From the NCBI GenBank assembly GCA_949288625.1, contig CASEKZ010000084.1, positions 1-6,250 on the forward strand: a stretch of DNA of 6,250 nt, in the 5' to 3' direction. This DNA comes from an uncultured bacterium (GTDB lineage Bacteria; Bacillota_I; Bacilli_A; RF39; UBA660). The position numbers were made by a program, and so were the translations under genes. Shown piece after piece: positions 1 to 3,766 of the stretch. The number at the start of each line of letters is the position of its first letter. Position 1 is the stretch's first letter. The notes beneath the pieces are model-generated. The model saw nothing but the letters and a program-made list of their open reading frames with translations. It was not told the DNA's origin and did no database searches.

Positions 1-58
1 GGCAGACTGTAAATCTGTTCCTTAGGGTTCGGTGGTTCGAATCCACCTCTCCCCACCA
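1..58 (+). tRNA. tRNA-Tyr (GUA), 5' end cut off by the window
   Basis: The window opens inside the anticodon arm: stem GCAGA/TCTGT closes a 7-base loop with anticodon GTA at 9-11. A short class II variable arm follows, then a T-arm (31-47, GGTGG-TTCGAAT-CCACC), the 3' acceptor strand TCTCCCC (48-54), discriminator A55 and encoded CCA (56-58). The long variable arm and A discriminator agree with bacterial tRNA-Tyr. The D-arm and 5' acceptor strand lie before position 1. Confidence 0.95.
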
Positions 59-66
59 CTTAAGAT

Positions 67-141
67 TGCCTCGTCGCCAAGTGGTAAGGCATCAGACTTT
101 GACTCTGACATGCGCAAGTTCGAATCTTGCCGAGGCAACCA
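67..141 (+). tRNA. tRNA-Gln (UUG)
   Basis: Acceptor TGCCTCG (67-73) pairs with CGAGGCA (131-137), followed by A138 and encoded CCA. The D-arm GCC...GGC, anticodon stem TCAGA/TCTGA with loop CTTTGAC and anticodon TTG at 99-101, and T-arm with TTCGAAT are all present. It lies 8 bases after tRNA-Tyr in the same operon. Confidence 0.97.
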
Positions 142-155
142 AATTTTTGTAGTAT

Positions 156-231
156 GTCCTGTTAGCTCAGCAGGTAGAGCATTTGACTTTTAATCAAAGG
201 GTCATGCGTTCGAGTCGCATACAGGACACCA
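156..231 (+). tRNA. tRNA-Lys (UUU)
   Basis: Acceptor GTCCTGT (156-162) pairs with ACAGGAC (221-227), then A228 and CCA. The anticodon stem TTTGA/TCAAA closes loop CTTTTAA with anticodon TTT at 189-191. The D-arm and T-arm are standard. It is the third gene of the tRNA operon. Confidence 0.97.
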
Positions 232-233
232 TT

Positions 234-322
234 GCCCGAGTGGCGGAATTGGTAGACGCACAGGACTTAAAATCCTGCGAGATTTAAACCTCGTACCGGT
301 TCAAGTCCGGTCTCGGGCACCA
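234..322 (+). tRNA. tRNA-Leu (UAA)
   Basis: Acceptor GCCCGAG (234-240) pairs with CTCGGGC (312-318), then A319 and encoded CCA (320-322). The anticodon stem CAGGA/TCCTG closes loop CTTAAAA with anticodon TAA at 268-270. A long class II variable arm is present, as expected for Leu. Only two bases separate it from tRNA-Lys, so the two are processed from one transcript. It is the last gene of this tRNA operon. Confidence 0.97.
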
Positions 323-327
323 CTTAG

Positions 328-359
328 AAACTAACTAACTATTATTTAGTTAGTTTTTT
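328..359 (+). terminator. Intrinsic terminator of the Tyr-Gln-Lys-Leu tRNA operon
   Basis: The perfect 11-bp inverted repeat AAACTAACTAA (328-338) / TTAGTTAGTTT (346-356), with a 7-base loop, runs directly into a T tract (354-359). It starts 6 bases after the tRNA-Leu CCA end. The stem is AT-rich, but shape and position are typical. Confidence 0.85.
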
Positions 360-396
360 AATACATTATTTATAACAAAAATACGAGGTGATAAAA

Positions 397-420
397 TTGA
401 GAATAACAATTAATAAGTAA
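397..420 (+). CDS. Putative leader peptide (uORF) of the ABC-F gene
   Basis: A 7-codon ORF starting with TTG encodes MRITINK and stops at TAA 418-420. It has a good ribosome binding site, GAGGTG at 385-390, 6 bases before the TTG. An in-frame GTG at 388 overlaps that site and is a less likely start. The stop codon abuts the first arm (421-427) of the hairpin system controlling the ABC-F RBS, so a terminating ribosome would cover that arm. Resistance-type ABC-F genes in Firmicutes are often controlled by translated leaders, which is why I call this ORF. The peptide itself matches no leader I know. Translation is inferred from the RBS and position only. Confidence 0.5.
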   Translation: MRITINK

Positions 421-463
421 GGCATAAACTTTGATTATGCCAAATATTTTATAGGAGGCATAA
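421..463 (+). promoter_or_regulatory. Alternative hairpins controlling the ABC-F ribosome binding site
   Basis: The heptamer GGCATAA occurs at 421-427 and again at 457-463, and its exact reverse complement TTATGCC lies between them at 435-441. TTATGCC can pair with the first copy (7 bp, 7-base loop) or with the second (7 bp, 15-base loop), but not both. The second copy includes the last two G of the Shine-Dalgarno AGGAGG (453-458) and the spacer before TTG 465, so the second pairing hides the start region. The arrangement resembles three-segment translational attenuators. There is no T tract, so transcription termination is unlikely here. Pairings are seen in sequence; function is inferred. 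Confidence 0.6.
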
Positions 464-464
464 C

Positions 465-1982
465 TTGATAGAAATAAAAAATTTAAATATTATTATTGGA
501 ACAAGGGAAATTATCAAAGACTTAAGTTTTTGTTTGCAAAAAGGCGATAAAATGGCCATGATTGGTGAAGAGGGCAATGGCAAAAGTACGCTTATTAAAG
601 CTATTTTAGGAGCGTGTCATTATGCAAAAGTAACTGGTGAAATTAATTTCAATGGTAGTAAACTAGGTTATTTAAAACAGATTTTAGAAGATAATGAGAT
701 AAATAAAAGTGTTTATGATTTTTTATTTAAAGATGAAAATGACTATTATTTAAAAATTAAAGATTTTTATAGATGGTTGTCTAAACTTAATATAGATGAT
801 AGTTTTTTAAATAATAAATTGAAAGACTTATCCGGTGGGGAAAAAATAAAGATTAGCATTTTGAAACTACTTTTAGACGAATATGACGTTTTATTTTTAG
901 ATGAACCGTCAAACGACTTGGACATAGCGACATTAAAATGGTTGGAAGACTTTATTAAAAACCAAACAATGCCCATCGTATATGTATCCCACGACGAAGA
1001 ACTACTATCGAACACCGCTAACATGATACTTCATATAGAACAACTTAAGCGTAAAAACGAATCAAAAGTTACGGTTGCTAAATCATCTTATGAAGATTAC
1101 GTTAAAAATAAAATTTCTTTAATAAACAAACAAAACCAAATATCAAACTTTGAAAAAAAAGAACATGAAAAAACGAAACAAAAATTATTAAGCCTCATGC
1201 AAACGGTTCATTATCAGCAGAATGCTATATCCAGAAAAGATCCGCACGGAGCAAGGCTTTTAAAGAAAAAAATGCACGCTTTAAAGTCACAAGAAAAAAG
1301 ATTGGAAAATAAAGAAATAACCGAAAAGGCTGACTTTGAAGAGGGAATTAATTTTTTCTTTGAAAACGTCTTTATCCCGAAAAATAAAAATATTTTATCG
1401 ATGAGTTTAGAAGAACTAAAAGCAGAAAATAAAATATTGGCTAGAAACGTTAAATTGGAAGTAAAGGGAAAAGAACACGTTTGTATAACCGGAAAAAACG
1501 GAAGTGGCAAAACAACATTAATTCGCCTAATTTATGACGAGTTGAAGTCCAGAAACGATATAAAAATAGGTTATATGCCGCAAAATTATAATGAAATTTT
1601 AAAAGAATATAATACGCCACTTGATTTTTTAGTTAACTCTGGTAAAAAAGAAGATGTAACTTTAGCGATGACTTTTTTAGGAGGAATGAATTTTACCCAT
1701 CAAGAAATGATCGGAAATATAAGCAATTTAAGTGGTGGCTCCCAAGCAAAATTGTTCATTGTTAAAATGATTATTGAAAAATGCAACGTTTTATTACTAG
1801 ACGAGCCAACAAGAAACCTAAGTCCACTTTCTAACCCAACGTTAAGAAAGATGCTAAAAAAATTTAGCGGAACAATAATAAGTATTTCACACGATAGAAA
1901 GTATATAAAAGAAGTAGCTGATACCATCTATGTTTTATCAAAGGAAGGTTTGATAAAATCGGATAAGGATGCTACGTGTTAA
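465..1982 (+). CDS. ABC-F family ATPase, probable ribosome-protection (antibiotic resistance type) protein
   Basis: This 505-aa cytosolic protein has two ATP-binding cassettes and no membrane segments, the ABC-F layout. NBD1 has Walker A GEEGNGKST (34-42), signature LSGGE (122-126), Walker B with LDEPS (145-149) and H-switch SHD (175-177). NBD2 has Walker A GKNGSGKTT (343-351), signature LSGGS (422-426), Walker B with LDEPT (445-449) and SHD (475-477). The linker between them (about 195-300) is lysine-rich and helical, matching the tRNA-interacting linker that reaches into the ribosome. Both catalytic glutamates are present. After Walker B2 the sequence is RNLSPLS instead of the NHLD-type D-loop, a variation I associate from memory with resistance-type ABC-F proteins such as the Lsa/CplR groups. 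By family, it would bind the E site and displace PLSA-class drugs (pleuromutilin, lincosamide, streptogramin A). The TTG start is supported by AGGAGG 6 bases upstream and by the fit of MIEIKNL to the usual N-terminus. A housekeeping ABC-F role cannot be excluded. Confidence 0.93.
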   Translation: MIEIKNLNIIIGTREIIKDLSFCLQKGDKMAMIGEEGNGKSTLIKAILGACHYAKVTGEINFNGSKLGYLKQILEDNEINKSVYDFLFKDENDYYLKIKDFYRWLSKLNIDDSFLNNKLKDLSGGEKIKISILKLLLDEYDVLFLDEPSNDLDIATLKWLEDFIKNQTMPIVYVSHDEELLSNTANMILHIEQLKRKNESKVTVAKSSYEDYVKNKISLINKQNQISNFEKKEHEKTKQKLLSLMQTVHYQQNAISRKDPHGARLLKKKMHALKSQEKRLENKEITEKADFEEGINFFFENVFIPKNKNILSMSLEELKAENKILARNVKLEVKGKEHVCITGKNGSGKTTLIRLIYDELKSRNDIKIGYMPQNYNEILKEYNTPLDFLVNSGKKEDVTLAMTFLGGMNFTHQEMIGNISNLSGGSQAKLFIVKMIIEKCNVLLLDEPTRNLSPLSNPTLRKMLKKFSGTIISISHDRKYIKEVADTIYVLSKEGLIKSDKDATC

Positions 1983-2002
1983 TACGTAATTATAATGTTT
2001 TT

Positions 2003-2032
2003 AAGCAAAGATGTTTTTCGTCTTTGTTTTTT
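2003..2032 (+). terminator. Intrinsic terminator of the ABC-F gene
   Basis: CAAAGATG (2006-2013) pairs with CGTCTTTG (2019-2026), including one T-G pair, around a 5-base T loop. The stem extends by weak A-T pairs and runs into T residues at 2027-2032. It begins about 20 bases after the ABC-F stop codon. Confidence 0.75.
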
Positions 2033-2094
2033 GTTATATAAAAGACAAATATTTTAATAAAACTTAATTTAAATTACATGGTATTTTTATATTT

Positions 2095-2126
2095 CATGTT
2101 TATACTTAAAGTAGAAAGTGAGGTGA
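2095..2126 (+). repeat. Leader repeat copy 1: TATACT box plus GAGGTG ribosome binding site with no clear gene
   Basis: This stretch matches 2241-2273 closely: one single-base gap and three or so substitutions over about 33 bases. It holds a possible -10 box TATACT (2101-2106) and a strong Shine-Dalgarno GAGGTG (2120-2125). No convincing -35 box is seen. No good gene follows. A GTG at 2123 opens a 26-codon ORF ending at 2203, but it overlaps the SD. A frame from ATA 2130 ends after 11 codons. The sequence up to 2240 is otherwise AT-rich, with an imperfect A/T-only inverted repeat (2204-2216 / 2228-2240). It may be a duplicated promoter/RBS, a remnant of a lost gene, or a leader of the redox gene. 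Confidence 0.55.
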
Positions 2127-2240
2127 AACATAAAGCAAACGAAACCCATGTTTTTCAACTCTTGATTTATAAGATAACTTTTACTAATTACTATCCTTTT
2201 TAATAATATTTAATAAAAATAACACAATTATTTAATATTA

Positions 2241-2273
2241 ATGTTTTATATTTAAAATAGAAAGCGAGGTGAA
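2241..2273 (+). repeat. Leader repeat copy 2: promoter/RBS region of the small redox gene
   Basis: This is the second copy of the motif at 2095-2126. TATATT (2247-2252) takes the place of TATACT, and GAGGTG lies at 2266-2271. The spacing between the two boxes is conserved. It immediately precedes the small thioredoxin-like gene, and its GAGGTG lies 8 bases before the ACG taken as start. A second possible frame, from GTG 2269, would end after only six codons at TAA 2287-2289. Confidence 0.55.
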
Positions 2274-2279
2274 TGTTAT

Positions 2280-2510
2280 ACGAGGATAAAAATAATAGGC
2301 TCAAATTGTAGTAATGGAATAAAATTAAGAAAAATGGTGGAAAGGGCTACTGAAGAGGTTGATACTCCAGTAGAAATTGAACTAGAAGAGAAAAATAAAA
2401 ACGTAAAAAACATACCAGCACTTGTTATAAATGGTAATTTAATAAGCCAAGGTAAGGTTTTGACGGTAAGAGAAATTACAAAGCTAATTAAAAGTGAATT
2501 ATATTGTTAA
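2280..2510 (+). CDS. Small thioredoxin-fold redox protein (MTH895 / small redox-active disulfide protein 2 type), non-AUG start, single-Cys active site
   Basis: The 76-codon frame ends at TAA 2508-2510. It opens with a short strand (KIIG) and an active-site-like loop G-S-N-C10-S-N-G13, then a helix, then IPALVING (45-52) with a predicted cis-Pro 46, and ISQGKVLTVREITKLI (55-70). This order and length match the small archaeal/bacterial thioredoxin-like family (MTH895, TIGR00412), which act in cytosolic thiol chemistry. Two oddities stand out. The family CxxC is CxxG here, so the resolving cysteine is lost; another Cys is the last residue, C76. The frame has no ATG, GTG or TTG before residue 19. 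ACG at 2280 sits 8 bases after GAGGTG and gives a family-length N-terminus (M-R-I-K-I-I-G); ATA at 2286 is the alternative. It may be a working monothiol protein, or a decaying gene. Family call fairly sure; start and activity uncertain. Confidence 0.75.
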   Translation, partial: TRIKIIGSNCSNGIKLRKMVERATEEVDTPVEIELEEKNKNVKNIPALVINGNLISQGKVLTVREITKLIKSELYC

Positions 2511-2544
2511 GATAGATTAAAAAGTTTATGAAAGGGTGATTTAT

Positions 2545-2580
2545 ATGATAGCTGATTTAAAGGGTGTTAAACGAAATTAA
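2545..2580 (+). CDS. Possible 11-codon small ORF with a strong RBS
   Basis: ATG 2545 encodes MIADLKGVKRN and stops at TAA 2578-2580. AAAGGGTG (2531-2538) provides a good ribosome binding site 6 bases upstream. It lies 34 bases after the redox gene and before the terminator, so it would be cotranscribed. A protein-like frame in another phase continues from GTG 2564 to TGA 2656, but it runs through the terminator hairpin. This could be a small protein, or the start of a gene cut short by a frameshift. I recognise no family, and translation is not demonstrated. Confidence 0.3.
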   Translation: MIADLKGVKRN

Positions 2581-2614
2581 CATTCCAAGTGATCAGCGAA
2601 AAAAATATTTCACT

Positions 2615-2643
2615 AACAGGTACAATTTGTGCCTGTTTTTTTT
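2615..2643 (+). terminator. Intrinsic terminator after the redox gene
   Basis: AACAGGTAC (2615-2623) pairs with GTGCCTGTT (2629-2637), 9 bp including one T-G pair, with loop AATTT. A T tract runs through 2643. It closes the redox gene / small ORF unit. Confidence 0.88.
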
Positions 2644-2694
2644 ATTTAAAAATTGAAAGATGAATTTGGTTGCGCATATAATAAAAAAGAAGGC

Positions 2695-2751
2695 AAAAGG
2701 GTTTGCGTAATTTATTATTTTTTTGTTACATATGTGTTTCGCCCTTTTTTT
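2695..2751. terminator. Weak possible second terminator hairpin
   Basis: AAAAGGG (2695-2701) can pair with CCCTTTT (2742-2748) just before a T run to 2751. An inner GTAA/TTAC pairing (2707-2710 / 2726-2729) could shorten the roughly 40-base loop. The loop is long and the stem short, so it may be a backup terminator or chance. Nothing else is recognised between 2644 and 2766. Confidence 0.25.
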
Positions 2752-2766
2752 ATAAATAAAAACATG

Positions 2767-2796
2767 TTGACACACAAAAAATATGTGTGCTATAAT
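2767..2796 (+). promoter_or_regulatory. Strong sigma-A-type promoter of the tRNA-Ser / tRNA-fMet unit, with an inverted repeat in its spacer
   Basis: Both hexamers are perfect: TTGACA (2767-2772) and TATAAT (2791-2796), with an 18-base spacer and an extended -10 TG at 2788-2789. The spacer contains CACACA (2771-2776) and TGTGTG (2784-2789), a perfect 6-bp inverted repeat separated by 7 bases. It overlaps the end of the -35 box and the extended -10. Transcription would start near 2803, about 50 bases before tRNA-Ser. The strength suits stable-RNA expression; the palindrome could be an operator, but none is known to me. Confidence 0.88.
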
Positions 2797-2855
2797 TTTA
2801 TTGCTATTTAATTGTTATATTTGTTTTATTATTGTATATAATAATTAATGCATGC

Positions 2856-2948
2856 GGAGGAATACCCAAGTCTGGTTGAAGGGACCGGTCTTGAAAACCG
2901 GGAGGTCGGGCAACCGGCGCGGGGGTTCGAATCCCTCTTCCTCCGCCA
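2856..2948 (+). tRNA. tRNA-Ser (UGA)
   Basis: Acceptor GGAGGAA (2856-2862) pairs with TTCCTCC (2938-2944), followed by discriminator G2945 (the serine hallmark) and encoded CCA. Anticodon stem CCGGT/ACCGG closes loop CTTGAAA with anticodon TGA at 2892-2894. A long variable arm is present. It is the first gene of the second tRNA unit. Confidence 0.97.
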
Positions 2949-2959
2949 TTTAAATATAT

Positions 2960-3036
<77 letters not shown>

Positions 3037-3044
3037 ATGTATGT

Positions 3045-3072
3045 AACATGAGAATTTTTCTTATGTTTTTTT
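3045..3072 (+). terminator. Intrinsic terminator of the tRNA-Ser / tRNA-fMet unit
   Basis: AACATGAGAA (3045-3054) pairs with TTCTTATGTT (3058-3067), 10 bp including one G-T, with loop TTT. A T tract follows to 3072. It begins 9 bases after tRNA-fMet. Confidence 0.88.
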
Positions 3073-3134
3073 ATTTTTATGCGTAAAAAATTGCATAATA
3101 CAATAATATATTATATTAGGAAGGAACGTTATAA

Positions 3135-3725
3135 ATGAAGAGGATGACGATATATTCAAAAGGAAACCAAAAAATAGATAGATTCAACGTCTTGGTTTAT
3201 GAAAAAGAATTACAAAACATATTAAAAAAATTAGATGCTTATTATAAAAACAAAACCGAAAAGTATGTTTATGGATATGGGTCAACACGTACTTATCCAA
3301 CCCAAAAAGACTTAGACAATATATCTAAAAGTAATGACTACGAAGAGTGTTATAAATTAATTGATATTGGTGATGCTTGCTCTTGTCCTAATGGTTTTGC
3401 TAAATATTGTTTTGCAGTTATAAAACCAATTAGATTATCTAAAATAATTAGGAAAATACTTGGCAGTAATTTTATTGATGCTAGTTACGCAATGGAAGAT
3501 TTATTCACATTTAGTGCTGGTGATAAGCTTGAAAAAGAGTTGCTAAACGAAGTTAAATCTTGTTTCAATTTTAAAAAGGAAAACAAATTTGATTTAAGAA
3601 AAACCATGTTAGAAACCTTGCTACCACTAGAAGACGATGTTAGCATAAAATATACCGATGATTCCACGGCTTTAAAATCAGAGAAATTACCATATTCTTA
3701 TTATTTTAACCATAAATCTGAATAA
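3135..3725 (+). CDS. Hypothetical protein with a CxC...C cysteine cluster
   Basis: This 196-aa protein matches no family I recognise. It has no signal peptide and no transmembrane segment, so it is probably cytosolic. An N-terminal lysine-rich helical stretch (about 22-44) leads to a tyrosine/glycine-rich segment (44-54, YVYGYGSTRTY). A cysteine group follows: C72, then C82-S-C84-P-N-G and C92, with a lone C143. The CxCP...C spacing could bind a metal or a cluster, but no fourth ligand is clear. The middle (97-137) is hydrophobic and helical; the C-terminal third is charged. The start is ATG 3135, with AGGAAGG at 3118-3124; the ATG at codon 4 is an alternative. It follows the tRNA terminator and lies 41 bases before the Rieske flavoprotein on the same strand, so cotranscription is possible. 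A redox partner role would be a guess. Confidence 0.8.
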   Translation: MKRMTIYSKGNQKIDRFNVLVYEKELQNILKKLDAYYKNKTEKYVYGYGSTRTYPTQKDLDNISKSNDYEECYKLIDIGDACSCPNGFAKYCFAVIKPIRLSKIIRKILGSNFIDASYAMEDLFTFSAGDKLEKELLNEVKSCFNFKKENKFDLRKTMLETLLPLEDDVSIKYTDDSTALKSEKLPYSYYFNHKSE

Positions 3726-3731
3726 CAAAAC

Positions 3732-3766
3732 AATAAAGTCACCATCATATTATTGGTGATTTTATT
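3732..3766 (+). promoter_or_regulatory. Hairpin covering the ribosome binding site of the Rieske flavoprotein (or an intergenic terminator)
   Basis: AATAAAGTCACCA (3732-3744) pairs with TGGTGATTTTATT (3754-3766) over 13 bp with one G-T pair and a 9-base loop. The 3' arm contains the only plausible Shine-Dalgarno (GGTGA, 3755-3759) and ends on the base before ATG 3767. Folded, it would hide the RBS. It may also act as a weak terminator of the upstream gene, since the arm ends in TTTTATT. Either way, expression of the next gene should depend on this stem. Confidence 0.6.

Noticed and set aside
1..322. tRNA cluster as an integration site for a mobile element
   Set aside because: No integrase, no repeated tRNA 3' end and no att-like direct repeat is present in the window. 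Each tRNA unit has normal flanks and a terminator.
360..384. Possible separate promoter for the ABC-F leader (TATAAC at 371-376)
   Set aside because: No -35 box lies at suitable distance, and the implied start would fall almost on the uORF RBS, so I do not list it. Readthrough of the tRNA terminator or a weak promoter remains possible.
767..1024. Open frame on the minus strand inside the ABC-F gene
   Set aside because: It is a shadow of the ABC-F coding sequence, with low-complexity serine/phenylalanine content and no RBS. The frames at 1214-1510 and 1700-1927 (minus) are rejected for the same reason.
2076..2099. ACATG...CATGT inverted repeat just before the TATACT box
   Set aside because: It is a five-base arm repeat with a 14-base gap in AT-rich DNA, too weak to call an operator.
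2204..2240. A/T-only inverted repeat (TAATATTTAATAA / TTATTTAATATTA)
   Set aside because: It has one central mismatch and no G or C. Such pairing is expected by chance in AT-rich spacers, and no T tract or binding motif accompanies it.
2593..2775. 60-codon frame on the minus strand in the intergenic region
   Set aside because: It runs antisense through the 2615-2643 terminator and the tRNA-Ser promoter, is Phe/Lys/Ile-rich as expected from AT-rich DNA, and has no supporting RBS or family resemblance.
3091..3117. TTGCAT...TATATT as promoter of the 196-aa gene
   Set aside because: The spacer is only 15 bases, and the predicted start would overlap the Shine-Dalgarno at 3118-3124. The region is too AT-rich to pick a -10 box with confidence.
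3485..3667. Minus-strand frame within the 196-aa gene, and similar frame 4042-4272 within the Rieske flavoprotein
   Set aside because: They are antisense shadows of better-supported genes, with serine/phenylalanine-rich translations and no RBS.
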